From positions 19,330,564-19,394,563 of the forward strand of contig JALGQZ010000009.1 in assembly GCA_023105745.1 (NCBI GenBank): a DNA stretch of 64,000 nucleotides, given 5' to 3'. Shown here in pieces: positions 18,292 to 28,747 of the stretch. Under the pieces are notes generated by a model that was not told the DNA's origin, searched no databases, and saw only the letters and a program-made list of their open reading frames with translations. The stretch comes from Austropuccinia psidii. Taxonomy: Eukaryota > Basidiomycota > Pucciniomycetes > Pucciniales > Sphaerophragmiaceae. Position numbers and translations under genes: made by a program. Every line of letters starts with the position of its first letter. Position 1 is the first letter of the stretch.

Positions 18292-20283
18292 TGTGGTATT
18301 CCATACCATTTTTTTCACCAGGCTCAAGCTCATAGTACCCTATAACAGCAGGAAATCCAGCCTACAGGCAGACTTACACTCAAATTTTGCACCAAAAGGT
18401 CAATTTTACAGCAAGAAGCTGGGTTTAACTCATAAAACCATGGCACAGGCACCAAAAGGCAGTGTATGTGTTTAAACAAATTATTCAATTTCATTATGCA
18501 TATGTAAAAAATCAAGTTACATATAGTACACTAGTTACAACAAATAAGGTACCACCCTTTAAATTACACACCCCACCCAGCTTTACACCCCCTTACAGCC
18601 ATAGGACTCATGCAGCAAGAAAATGACACATGCATTAGCTATACAGCCAACTTGCATTCAAAGTCACATGATGCAAAGCCCAGCCCCATGGAATTCCTGC
18701 AGCTCATTTGCAACACAGCCCCAGGAGTACCTTATCTTATATCCACAGTAACCCCACTTAAAACCTTAAAACATAATCAAAATCATTTACACCACTCATC
18801 ACCTCATGCAAACCAAAGCTAGTTACAACAGGCTGCATGCAGTACACAATTCCAATTAAATCTCAACCACATGACTATGCACAGCATGTGTCAAAATCAA
18901 AAATCACATCATCTCATAAAAACAGTAAATTCACCAATGCAAGAAGTTATCACCTGACTTCATTTTAAAGTTCAAAAAGAAGAAAAACAACCATGACACC
19001 TGCATAAATTACACAGCCACTTCTACCAAAACTAAAATAGGACATATGCAAAGGAATTACAAGGTAATCATGTGATACTGAATCCACCAACAGAATATCA
19101 TGTGACAAGAAAGAGGCTGTGCACAACAAAAATCCCCAGCCAAAATTGAATCAGCTCATGTATGCAAGGAAAATTCAAGAATATCACATCATAATTAGTT
19201 CACCAAAAGGCAATCATGTGATAAATGGAGGCTGTGCAGAGAGAAAATTATCACCAAACCTTAAATCACCTGACCCATGCAAGAAAGGTCCTCACCAAAA
19301 ATGGAGTCACATGATGAAATCAAGAGGAATTAAAGTGGAAAAAGACAGCTCCCATGGAGGGCCCTCTGGGCTCCCAAAAGGTATAAATAGAGGGGCTCTC
19401 TCCCCCAAATTTCAAAATCCCCCCCATGCACATTATATCCTATGCACAATATATCCTCTGCACATTACAAGCACAGGAATAAGTCATCCCTCACCTGGGA
19501 GGTACTCCAGTATATTATAGTAAATTTACTTGCCCAGTAGCTAAGCTCAGTGGAAGTATAGTGTTGAAGATTACCCAGTAACTAAGCTCAGTGGAATCTT
19601 ATTATTATTAAAATAAAAAAAAATAAAAATTACCCAGTACCCAAGATTAGGGTTACTACTCTATTAAGATATTTTATCCAGTAAAACTAAACAATTTATC
19701 AAGATTTAAAATTAACTTACCCCTTTAAAAATCCAATATCAAAGAACCTTACCACTTAAATTTAACAAATAAAATTTTATCTTATTATTAAACACTCTTA
19801 AAAAAATAACAAACCTTTCAAAAATTATTTTACTCTATTATAACTATACCTTAACAAAATTACCTTTATCAACAACAATCAAATTTTCCAGAAAACCTTA
19901 AATAACCCATCCTACCAAGGAATTATAACCAAGAAGAAACAACTCACCTCAATTTAACTAAAAATATTAAAATTAAACAAACAAGTATCTCATTAAAATC
20001 TCAAATTTAACCAAAATAACTGACATTATTTTTTATATTATTTATTGAATAGGTCTGATCTGAGACTGCTGAATTTTGTCTTCTGCAGTTGTAAAGCCAC
20101 TTACTAATTTTATTTTGGTTTGTGAGCTCCAAGGAAGATTTTGTTCAGTATTTTAGGAGGGGCAGGCAATACACCCTTGCCACCCTTGGTTACAGGAGTT
20201 ATTAGCAATTCAAAACTAGTTACCTGTGATTTCCCCCTCCAGGTACTGCCTCATTTTAATCCCACACAGGAGGAGTTCCCACA
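18292..20283 (+). repeat. 5' LTR of element D
   Basis: TGTGGTATTCC to GTTCCCACA, 1992 bp. It includes a TATA box at 19382, short duplicated CCCAGTAnCTAAGCTCAGTGGAA words at 19535-19595, and an AT-rich second half. Open frames such as 19119-19520 recur identically in the other LTR and are not supported as genes. Confidence 0.93.
19382..19390 (+). promoter_or_regulatory. TATA box of element D 5' LTR
   Basis: TATAAATAG followed by a GC- and pyrimidine-rich stretch. The same word sits at 27846-27854 in the 3' LTR, and the comparable TATAAAAAG at 31915 in the diverged lone LTR, so it is kept in the same place across subfamilies. This suggests the transcription start of the retroelement RNA lies shortly downstream. 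Confidence 0.6.
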
Positions 20284-20303
20284 TCTGGTGTCCCAACAGT
20301 GGC
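20284..20303 (+). other. Likely primer-binding site of element D
   Basis: Directly after the 5' LTR, TCTGGTGTCCCAACAGTGGC. It contains the TGG expected to pair with the CCA end of a tRNA, offset by two bases from the LTR, as is common. The tRNA species was not determined. Confidence 0.55.
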
Positions 20304-20559
20304 AGACAACCTCAACTTCAGATAAAAAAAATCAATTAAAATCAATTACAAAATTATTAACTACTCCAAGAATACTTTTTTATAACAAAAACTGGAGTCA
20401 AATAATCAAAATCAGCCAAAACCATCATCTCAAAAATCTGAATCATCAACTCACTCTGATCATTACTATTATCCACCAAAACAAGAAACAGAGCTAGGGG
20501 AGGAACCAAATAAATATTCAAATTTCCCAATTGCAACACCAAGAACCAATAAAAGGGAC

Positions 20560-23500
20560 TTGAAGGTTGTGGAGAAATTTTTCCTTGATCTCCTTGAAAG
20601 AAATAAAATCAGTAACTCAACACCAAAATCAAAGGAAGAAATAAATCAATCAAAAATGGATAAACCTTCATCATCAAAATTACCTGGTAGTATTGAAGAA
20701 ATCCAGGAAGAAAACTTTAATGAAGAAACTGTTGAAGGACAGGAAGAAATGTCTTCAACAGAGAGACTTCAGCAGAAGATGCTAGAAATGCAAGCAGAAT
20801 TACTAGCACTAATCAAAAAAGAAGGAAAAAATAAATCATCAAGTTATACTCCACAAAATAGTCCACTTGAGGAACAGACCACCCTTCCAAGATCTTTCAG
20901 GCCACATGGATCACCTTCACCTTACCCAAGACCCATGGCCACATCAACACCTTATACAGAACAAAGACAAAGTACCTTACCAAGAAGAGTCAACATTTCT
21001 TCCCAAATGCCAACTCCATTACATCAAGAAACTCCAAGAAATACTACTCCAATAGTGAAAATCAGAGCCAAGGACTATAATCTGTGGTTTGATGGAAAGG
21101 ATGTTGAAAGATTCATCAAGAAAGTTGAAAATATTGCAGAAATTGAAGGTGCAAGTGGAAGAGATATTGCAAGACAAATAGCATTTTGGACAAAAGATGA
21201 AGAAATCAGTTATCATATTGAAGGAATGCCAGGATATGAAACAGCTGATTGGGATCAATTAAAAGTGGATATGAAAAGAAGATGGGGAACAGTCTCACCT
21301 GAAAGAAGATACAGATTATCCTCAATCACTGAATTATTCACAAAAACTCAACAAGAAGGTGGAATAAGAAACATGACTCAATACAGAAAATTCATTGGAG
21401 AATATGAAGCAATCATCACATACCTCAAAAGATACCAATATATCCAAGGTGATATCAATCATAACCAGGAAATATTGGCCAGCCTTTCCACTAGTGTTCA
21501 AGAATCAATTTACAAAGAAATGATTAAAGACAGAGCTATGGTTCAAGCCTTGGATGGAGGTTACATCATTCCAAGATTGGATATTTTGAAATTATACATT
21601 GAACAGGACTTGGAGGCCAAGGTACTTATTCAACAAAAAGAATTTTCTAAACCAAAACCTGCAGAAAAGAAAACAAGATTTGAGGATGAAAGCTGGGATG
21701 AAGTTCTAAAACAAGTAAAAGAACTCACCCAAAAGATCAAAAATCCTCCACAACCAGAACCTCAATCAAGAAATGAGGGAAAAGAATCAGTTAAAGAAGT
21801 TTTAAATCACCTCAAAACCTTGTCAGAAGCAGTTAATCCACCAAGAAGGAACTGGAACAATAATCAAGAGCAAAGATTCCCCCAGAATAATCAGCCATAC
21901 AGAACCAGGAATCCTTTGCCACCACTTTCATCCAGTTATCAACCTTACATACCAGCTCAAATGGCCCCAAGACCACCAATGAAATGTGCTTACTGCAAGG
22001 AAGAAGGTCATACAGCAACTAGATGCACTCACCTTGCTGAAGATTTGGACAAAAGAATTGTCAGAACCCAAGGAGAATCTTACCTCTTCCCCAACTATCA
22101 GAGAGTACCTATGGAAGGAAATGAAAGTGCCAAAGACATAGTCAGGGCCTTTGCAAAAGAACAAGCAGAACTCAACAAGAAGTTTATAGAAAAACCTATT
22201 GTCAAAGAAAAACCAGCAGAAGAGGTTAAGCCCACTGAAAAGAAATCAGAAGATAAAATAACCTCAATTGCTCATGTTGAAGATTGGTCAAACTGGAAAC
22301 CACCTACCATTTCCTCAGCCAATGACCCTTTTGAATCACACATTGGACTAAGACAGACAAAACAAAGAATGGAAAGACAATCCCAAAATCAAGAGCCAAA
22401 CAAGAAAGCAGAAATTCCAGGAACTTACATTGAAGAAGAGAAGGAAGAAGAAAGAGTAATAATTCCTACCAAATTTCAGAATTCAAATATTCCAAAACCA
22501 GACCAACCTGAGGAGGAAATTGAAAATATTGCCAATAAAAATGAAGATGAAGACAGTCCAAAAGAAAAGACAGTCAGAAAACCTCAGAAGAAACAAGCTG
22601 AAACCAAATTGGAAATTGACAAAATCATCAAGAAAATTATGCAACAAAAGATCAACCTTACCATTGAAGAAATTTTGAGGATGTCACCAAATTTTGTCCA
22701 TAAATTACAGGAATTATCAGAGAAAGACAAGGAAAAGATTAAATCACTCAACTCAATGGATCTTCAAGAAAGACTATTAACCTTTGGATTCAAAGAAATA
22801 CCAAAACCCAAGATTCATTATGCTTGTCCTTTGGGATTTATGGAAATCTTCATTGGAAAGGAAGAATATCCTATCAGAGCATTAGTGGACACTGGGGCAG
22901 AACTCAACATTATACCAGAAGAAATAGCAATAAAAGCCTCACTCACAACAAGAAAACTAAACATGAACCTTAGGGGAATTGGAGGCCATACTAACTCACT
23001 AGTTGCACTTTCAGAATTTACTCCAATCATTTTGGCTTCAGGTGAAGAAACTCAAATCCACTTTTTTATTGCCAAAGGATCTGTCCATACAGTACTTGGA
23101 AGACCCTTCTTGGCAGACAACAACATTAGACTAGAATTCTCCCATAAACAAGGTGAAATACTAAGCTATCAAGAACCTGATGGAAGAAGATTATGCATGC
23201 CAATATGCAAACCTCAAGCACTTGGATGGCAAACTGGACCACCTAGAGGAATGGATTTATGCAATATGGCAACATTGGTCAGAAACAACCCAGGAAAGAG
23301 GTTTCAAAATGCAAAAAGAGACAATACCATAATCAATTTAACCCAGAAGACCCAAGAGTTATCCATATCTCCAAAAAGTGATGAATTTGGTCAAGATTTA
23401 CAAAATACCCAATGGCCAAACAACCTCAAAAGACAACTTGAATACTCAACCTCTGAAGATGAATTACCCAACATAAGTTACAAGCCAATTTACAATAATA

Positions 23501-24282
23501 AAGAAATCTTCCAGATTTTAGTGGATGGAAATGAAAAAATAAATGGAAATCCTTTCAAACCTAAACCCAAAAAGAAGAAAGTCAGACTTAGTGAACATCA
23601 TGAGCTCTCAGATGAAGAAATTATAAATGAAATTGAAGAAGACCTCAAAATTATGGAAGAAAGAGACAAAAAATTAAAAGACACATACCATATCAACTTC
23701 TTGGACAGACCATTGAACAACCAAGAAGAACCTTATGAATGGCAACTGGAAAACCCTGAATTTATCCAGCAACCTCCCAATGAAGAGGATGAAACAGAAT
23801 CCATCTTAGAAAATGAATACAATTACATTTACCTGCCATACATCACCTTTGAAGACATTTATGGAGATGAAGCTCAAGAAAGTTTCTGTGAAGATAAATA
23901 CTTATGTCACCTTCCAGGAGCAAACTTGAACAATGTTCAATTCCTAGAATTATTAACTGAAGAGGGAATTAAAGGTAGCCTTGAAAACAAATTTTGGGAT
24001 GAAATATTTGAAATGGCCACACTACCAAGAAGAGGACTTTACTTCAATCAAATTTGGTCCCAGTGGTACCTTGGATTGAATGGATCAACATACCAAACTG
24101 GAAAATTGAAATGGGTTGGAGATGGATATATATTCATTGATGAAGACCTATGGTGGTCAGAATTTCCATCAGAACCAGAAATTGAGGAAAGAAATAACTT
24201 TGTGGAAGCCCTCAAAGACCTTATTTTGACCAGATTGCTCAACAGACACTCACCTTTCCCACTTGGGGGAGCTCAACTTTGA
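20560..24282 (+). CDS. Element D gag-protease polyprotein
   Basis: 1240 residues from the TTG at 20560. The frame is open from about 20379 but has no ATG until 20656, so the true start is uncertain (non-ATG start, splicing or ATG 20656). A gag capsid-like region lies at about residues 165-300 (YNLWFDGKDVERFIKKVENI...). A zinc knuckle CAYCKEEGHTATRC lies near 475 with canonical C-x2-C-x4-H-x4-C spacing. A Glu/Lys-rich linker follows, then an aspartic protease with LVDTGAELNIIP near 776 and a later VLGRPFLADNN segment. The last 300 residues are acidic and unassigned. The frame is fully intact, consistent with selection for a packaging and processing protein even though pol is missing. It is unusually long for gag-protease alone. 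Confidence 0.88.
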   Translation: MKVVEKFFLDLLERNKISNSTPKSKEEINQSKMDKPSSSKLPGSIEEIQEENFNEETVEGQEEMSSTERLQQKMLEMQAELLALIKKEGKNKSSSYTPQNSPLEEQTTLPRSFRPHGSPSPYPRPMATSTPYTEQRQSTLPRRVNISSQMPTPLHQETPRNTTPIVKIRAKDYNLWFDGKDVERFIKKVENIAEIEGASGRDIARQIAFWTKDEEISYHIEGMPGYETADWDQLKVDMKRRWGTVSPERRYRLSSITELFTKTQQEGGIRNMTQYRKFIGEYEAIITYLKRYQYIQGDINHNQEILASLSTSVQESIYKEMIKDRAMVQALDGGYIIPRLDILKLYIEQDLEAKVLIQQKEFSKPKPAEKKTRFEDESWDEVLKQVKELTQKIKNPPQPEPQSRNEGKESVKEVLNHLKTLSEAVNPPRRNWNNNQEQRFPQNNQPYRTRNPLPPLSSSYQPYIPAQMAPRPPMKCAYCKEEGHTATRCTHLAEDLDKRIVRTQGESYLFPNYQRVPMEGNESAKDIVRAFAKEQAELNKKFIEKPIVKEKPAEEVKPTEKKSEDKITSIAHVEDWSNWKPPTISSANDPFESHIGLRQTKQRMERQSQNQEPNKKAEIPGTYIEEEKEEERVIIPTKFQNSNIPKPDQPEEEIENIANKNEDEDSPKEKTVRKPQKKQAETKLEIDKIIKKIMQQKINLTIEEILRMSPNFVHKLQELSEKDKEKIKSLNSMDLQERLLTFGFKEIPKPKIHYACPLGFMEIFIGKEEYPIRALVDTGAELNIIPEEIAIKASLTTRKLNMNLRGIGGHTNSLVALSEFTPIILASGEETQIHFFIAKGSVHTVLGRPFLADNNIRLEFSHKQGEILSYQEPDGRRLCMPICKPQALGWQTGPPRGMDLCNMATLVRNNPGKRFQNAKRDNTIINLTQKTQELSISPKSDEFGQDLQNTQWPNNLKRQLEYSTSEDELPNISYKPIYNNKEIFQILVDGNEKINGNPFKPKPKKKKVRLSEHHELSDEEIINEIEEDLKIMEERDKKLKDTYHINFLDRPLNNQEEPYEWQLENPEFIQQPPNEEDETESILENEYNYIYLPYITFEDIYGDEAQESFCEDKYLCHLPGANLNNVQFLELLTEEGIKGSLENKFWDEIFEMATLPRRGLYFNQIWSQWYLGLNGSTYQTGKLKWVGDGYIFIDEDLWWSEFPSEPEIEERNNFVEALKDLILTRLLNRHSPFPLGGAQL

Positions 24283-24534
24283 ATAAAACCAACAAAGTCA
24301 AGATTTTTTTCTCTAAAATGTATCAGTATCATCCATACAATGTATAATTAGTTTCTTTTTTCATTTTATCTCTTAGGGCAGTGACTTCCTGCCTTAACAA
24401 AGAAGAAATTCATCAACAAATCATTTCTCAAAAAAAATAAAAAATAAAAAATAAAAAAAATAAATAAATAAATAAATATAAAATATAAAAAGAAAAAACC
24501 TTACATTAAAAAAAATATATCAATCACCTCCACC
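24283..24534. other. Spacer between D frames, with AAAT microsatellite
   Basis: Contains hairpin copy 1 and an A-rich AAAT/AAATA microsatellite at about 24429-24490 just before the second frame. No gene is seen. Confidence 0.6.
24377..24393 (+). ncRNA. Hairpin motif copy 1 (GGCAG...CTGCC)
   Basis: GGCAGTGACTTCCTGCC: a 5-bp stem (GGCAG/CTGCC) closing a 7-base loop, followed by TTAACAAAGA. Located 95 bp after the gag-protease stop. The role is unknown; this is a candidate RNA structure in the element transcript. Confidence 0.45.
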
Positions 24535-24870
24535 ATGGCCAATTCACCAACTTTTGGATCCTATGGGGAAGAGTTAATAAAAGAAGACCAAATTATCAAT
24601 AAAGAACTTCATTGGTCACCAGAAGATGAGGATTTCAATAAAGAGAACCTTTGGCACTTTAAGGATACTTCATCAATATCAAGAAACCAAGAAATTGAAG
24701 AAATCAAGGAATTGCTGAAAATTTTGGAGGTTTCTGACAAAACTAATGATCAAATTACTCAAGAATTAATGGACCAATTCAATTTCAAACCATCAAGGCC
24801 CATCTTAAAGACACATAACAGCTCTAAAAATCAAAAATCAAACAAAATAGTCAGATTTAAACTTCAATAA
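24535..24870 (+). CDS. Element D small acidic protein, unknown
   Basis: 111 residues from an ATG in an excellent eukaryotic context (CACCATGG). It is acidic and Glu/Ile/Leu-rich in the middle, with a probable amphipathic helix (EIEEIKELLKILEVSD), and has a basic Lys/Asn-rich tail. It has no transmembrane segment or recognisable domain. It sits between gag-protease and the deleted pol, where pol would normally start. Either it is the N-terminal stump of a former pol frame or a separate accessory protein. It is directly followed by hairpin copy 2. Intact frame and good context argue that it may be expressed, but I do not recognise it. Confidence 0.5.
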   Translation: MANSPTFGSYGEELIKEDQIINKELHWSPEDEDFNKENLWHFKDTSSISRNQEIEEIKELLKILEVSDKTNDQITQELMDQFNFKPSRPILKTHNSSKNQKSNKIVRFKLQ

Positions 24871-24914
24871 TCACTAGGCAGTGACCTCCTGCCTTATCAA
24901 AGAGGAATACCAAC
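24870..24914 (+). repeat. Hairpin motif copy 2 within 43-bp direct repeat
   Basis: ATCACTA, then GGCAGTGACCTCCTGCC (24877-24893), then TTATCAAAGAGGAATA. It starts right at the stop of the 111-residue frame and is repeated almost exactly 106 bp downstream. Confidence 0.6.
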
Positions 24915-24975
24915 TCTCATCAAATCAAATCAATAATTCCACTCACCAATAAAAAACACAATAACTAACCATAAG

Positions 24976-25019
24976 ATCACTAGGCAGTGACCTCCTGCCT
25001 TATCAAAGAGGAATATCCA
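24976..25019 (+). repeat. Hairpin motif copy 3 within 43-bp direct repeat
   Basis: Same module as 24870-24914, with GGCAGTGACCTCCTGCC at 24983-24999. Three copies within 620 bp of the same compact hairpin suggest a functional RNA or DNA element rather than chance. Confidence 0.6.
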
Positions 25020-26050
25020 AATTTTTAACCCAAAATTATCATTCAAGACCCATTCAACCTACCCTCAAACTATGTTTTATGATACCATTCTCAATTCATC
25101 TTACCTTAATACTTTCAAACACACCAAATCCTACAACATAGAATCATGGACCTTAACTGGATAAAATACCTGATCAATGAATTCATACATTAACTGGATT
25201 GAGGAAGGATGTTGGATGAAGAAAAAAATGAAACTTATCAAACAAGGATTTATGAAGAAAATACTTGGTCAAAGGAATTAATCTGAAAAGAAATCACCTG
25301 CTAAGTACCCAATTCTTTGATTAAGCATCCATCCTATTTCCATTGATATTATTATTATTATTTATTTCATCAATTTTTTTATAATATTTTTTATCTTTCC
25401 TCCTTCCAATTTAAATTTTCTTTCATACTAAAAGAGATAGAAAAGAAAAAGAAAATATTAAAAATTGAAAATATAAGCTTCAATTAATATATATTTGAAG
25501 GAATATATAAAAAATAAACTTACTTGATATTGAAGATTATTTTTATAATTGTTTTTTTACTTACCAAAAGTATAATAATAATAATAATAAGCTCAAAAAA
25601 AAATATATATATAATATATAAAACAAGAACTAAAAACACAATTAGTTTCAGTTCAGTTTACATCAGTAGATGATAAATAATTAAAAAAAAAAGAAAACTT
25701 ACATCATATTAGGGATCTGTTTCATTCTAATTCTATTCTTATTTTATTATCTATTTTATTTTATTTCTTATTTTAATAAAAAAAAAAGGGGGGGAAGTGA
25801 TAGAGCCAGTATCTTAAAGCTCTAATCACTAATGTATCTTCAACTATATAAAAAATTGATTGATAAAATTTTGGTTTCTTAGTGCTTTAGCTATCTATTT
25901 TATTGAAGTTAAATTGAATTAATTTTAATTGATTTTTAAGTTATTTTGTAGAACCTAGCTCAATTAATATCTTAACTTAAAATTAACTTGGGTTTATTAT
26001 TTATTTAGTTTTATTTTATTATTTATTTATTTATTTATTTATTGATTATT

Positions 26051-26081
<31 letters not shown>
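25020..26081. other. AT-rich spacer replacing RT/RNase H in element D
   Basis: No RT, RNase H or integrase core is present. Sequence is A/T-rich with microsatellites: AAT repeats at about 25572-25590, TTTA repeats at about 25998-26045, and a pure A run ending at 26081. A purine patch, AAAAAAAGGGGGGGAAG, lies at about 25780-25797. This is where about 3 kb of pol would normally lie. Confidence 0.7.
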
Positions 26082-26082
26082 G

Positions 26083-26707
26083 TGGAGGAAAATGGAGAAA
26101 ATATCTACCTTTGGTTACCTTGGCTGACAGAATCTCCACTAAAAGGACAACTGGCTTCTCACCATATGAACTCCAATTTGGACAACTACCAGTATTACCA
26201 ATTGACATTGAAACAAAAACCTTTTTAGCATTAGAATGGCACAAAATATCCACAACTGAGGAATTATTGGAAGCCAGAGCTAAACAATTAGAAGGAAAAG
26301 AAGAAATGAGAAGGAAAGCAGCAGAAAAACTCAAAAAATCAAGGGAGGACTCAATGAAATATTGGGATAGAAGAATGGCACATCAACTAAGATCACCACT
26401 CAATCCAGGAGATTTGGTCCTGGTTTACAACAAAGCAATAGAAACTAATTGGGGGCTACTTTTCAAAAACAAATGGAATGGACCCTACAGAGTAATCAGA
26501 CAAATAAACAATGGACCATATGAACTTGAGGAACTTGATGGAACAGAATTAGCAAGAAGATTTGCAGCATCTCAAGTCAAGAGGTTCTACCCAAGAGGAA
26601 AGTTGATAAACACAAAAGAAGACACAGAAGAAGAACAAAGTGAAGAAGATGAATCAATAAATGAGGAAGAGGTATTGGAGGAAACCACAGAATCAGATGA
26701 AGAATAG
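26083..26707 (+). pseudogene. Integrase C-terminal fragment of element D
   Basis: Open from the A-run junction to TAG at 26705-26707. It starts inside an integrase: reads KWRKYLPLVTLADR, then TTGFSPYELQFGQ (the conserved post-catalytic segment), a charged helix, then LNPGDLVLVYN, KWNGPYRVI and a GPY-type C-terminal module, ending in an acidic tail. There is no ATG at the start (the first possible codon is TTG 26111). The catalytic Asp-Asp-Glu core and zinc domain are absent. Either translated as part of a read-through product or simply a deletion remnant retained because it abuts cis sequences. It ends 36 bp before the polypurine tract. Confidence 0.8.
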
Positions 26708-26743
26708 AGAGCTCTCACCTGGAATGCTGGGGACAGCATTAAA

Positions 26744-26755
26744 TGGAGAGGGGGA
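26744..26755 (+). other. Polypurine tract of element D
   Basis: GGAGAGGGGGA immediately before TGTGG of the 3' LTR; the standard plus-strand primer position. Confidence 0.85.
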
Positions 26756-28747
26756 TGTGGTATTCCATACCATTTTTTTCACCAGGCTCAAGCTCATAGT
26801 ACCCTATAACAGCAGGAAATCCAGCCTACAGGCAGACTTACACTCAAATTTTGCACCAAAAGGTCAATTTTACAGCAAGAAGCTGGGTTTAACTCATAAA
26901 ACCATGGCACAGGCACCAAAAGGCAGTGTATGTGTTTAAATAAATTATTCAATTTCATTATGCATATGTAAAAAATCAAGTTACATATAGTACACTAGTT
27001 ACAACAAATAAGGTACCACCCTTTAAATTACACACCCCACCCAGCTTTACACCCCCTTACAGCCATAGGACTCATGCAGCAAGAAAATGACACATGCATT
27101 AGCTATACAGCCAACTTGCATTCAAAGTCACATGATGCAAAGCCCAGCCCCATGGAATTCCTGCAGCTCATTTGCAACACAGCCCCAGGAGTACCTTATC
27201 TTATATCCACAGTAACCCCACTTAAAACCTTAAAACATAATCAAAATCATTTACACCACTCATCACCTCATGCAAACCAAAGCTAGTTACAACAGGCTGC
27301 ATGCAGTACACAATTCCAATTAAATCTCAACCACATGACTATGCACAGCATGTGTCAAAATCAAAAATCACATCATCTCATAAAAACAGTAAATTCACCA
27401 ATGCAAGAAGTTATCACCTGACTTCATTTTAAAGTTCAAAAAGAAGAAAAACAACCATGACACCTGCATAAATTACACAGCCACTTCTACCAAAACTAAA
27501 ATAGGACATATGCAAAGGAATTACAAGGTAATCATGTGATACTGAATCCACCAACAGAATATCATGTGACAAGAAAGAGGCTGTGCACAACAAAAATCCC
27601 CAGCCAAAATTGAATCAGCTCATGTATGCAAGGAAAATTCAAGAATATCACATCATAATTAGTTCACCAAAAGGCAATCATGTGATAAATGGAGGCTGTG
27701 CAGAGAGAAAATTATCACCAAACCTTAAATCACCTGACCCATGCAAGAAAGGTCCTCACCAAAAATGGAGTCACATGATGAAATCAAGAGGAATTAAAGT
27801 GGAAAAAGACAGCTCCCATGGAGGGCCCTCTGGGCTCCCAAAAGGTATAAATAGAGGGGCTCTCTCCCCCAAATTTCAAAATCCCCCCCATGCACATTAT
27901 ATCCTATGCACAATATATCCTCTGCACATTACAAGCACAGGAATAAGTCATCCCTCACCTGGGAGGTACTCCAGTATATTATAGTAAATTTACTTGCCCA
28001 GTAGCTAAGCTCAGTGGAAGTATAGTGTTGAAGATTACCCAGTAGCTAAGCTCAGTGGAATCTTATTATTATTAAAATAAAAAAAAATAAAAATTACCCA
28101 GTACCCAAGATTAGGGTTACTACTCTATTAAGATATTTTATCCAGTAAAACTAAACAATTTATCAAGATTTAAAATTAACTTACCCCTTTAAAAATCCAA
28201 TATCAAAGAACCTTACCACTTAAATTTAACAAATAAAATTTTATCTTATTATTAAACACTCTTAAAAAAATAACAAACCTTTCAAAAATTATTTTACTCT
28301 ATTATAACTATACCTTAACAAAATTACCTTTATCAACACCAATCAAATTTTCCAGAAAACCTTAAATAACCCATCCTACCAAGGAATTATAACCAAGAAG
28401 AAACAACTCACCTCAATTTAACTAAAAATATTAAAATTAAACAAACAAGTATCTCATTAAAATCTCAAATTTAACCAAAATAACTGACATTATTTTTTAT
28501 ATTATTTATTGAATAGGTCTGATCTGAGACTGCTGAATTTTGTCTTCTGCAGTTGTAAAGCCACTTACTAATTTTATTTTGGTTTGTGAGCTCCAAGGAA
28601 GATTTTGTTCAGTATTTTAGGAGGGGCAGGCAATACACCCTTGCCACCCTTGGTTACAGTAGTTATTAGCAATTCAAAACTAGTTACCTGTGATTTCCCC
28701 CTCCAGGTACTGCCTCATTTTAATCCCACACAGGAGGAGTTCCCACA
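26756..28747 (+). repeat. 3' LTR of element D
   Basis: 1992 bp, matching 18292-20283 at a constant offset of 8464 with only four substitutions found. TATA box at 27846-27854. Followed by GCAG, the putative target duplication. Confidence 0.93.

Larger units (their letters stand above)
18292..28747 (+). mobile_element. Element D: young LTR retrotransposon lacking RT (non-autonomous)
   Basis: 10,456 bp. Two LTRs of exactly 1992 bp (18292-20283, 26756-28747) differ at four bases I could find (18477/26941, 19581/28045, 19875/28339, 20196/28660), indicating a very recent insertion. The internal part holds a primer-binding region, a gag-protease frame, a small second frame, an AT-rich spacer and the C-terminal piece of an integrase with a GPF-type domain. 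There is no reverse transcriptase, no RNase H and no integrase catalytic core. Gag with a CCHC knuckle and the integrase tail suggest a Ty3/gypsy origin. It must have been copied by enzymes supplied by a related full element. Confidence 0.88.

Noticed and set aside
18610..18822. 70-residue frame in the D LTR, present also at 27074-27286
   Set aside because: LTR sequence only, same reasoning; conservation reflects duplication, not selection.
19119..19520. 133-residue frame in the D LTR, present also at 27583-27984
   Set aside because: Identical because the LTRs are identical. It overlaps the promoter and TATA box and has no protein-like composition.
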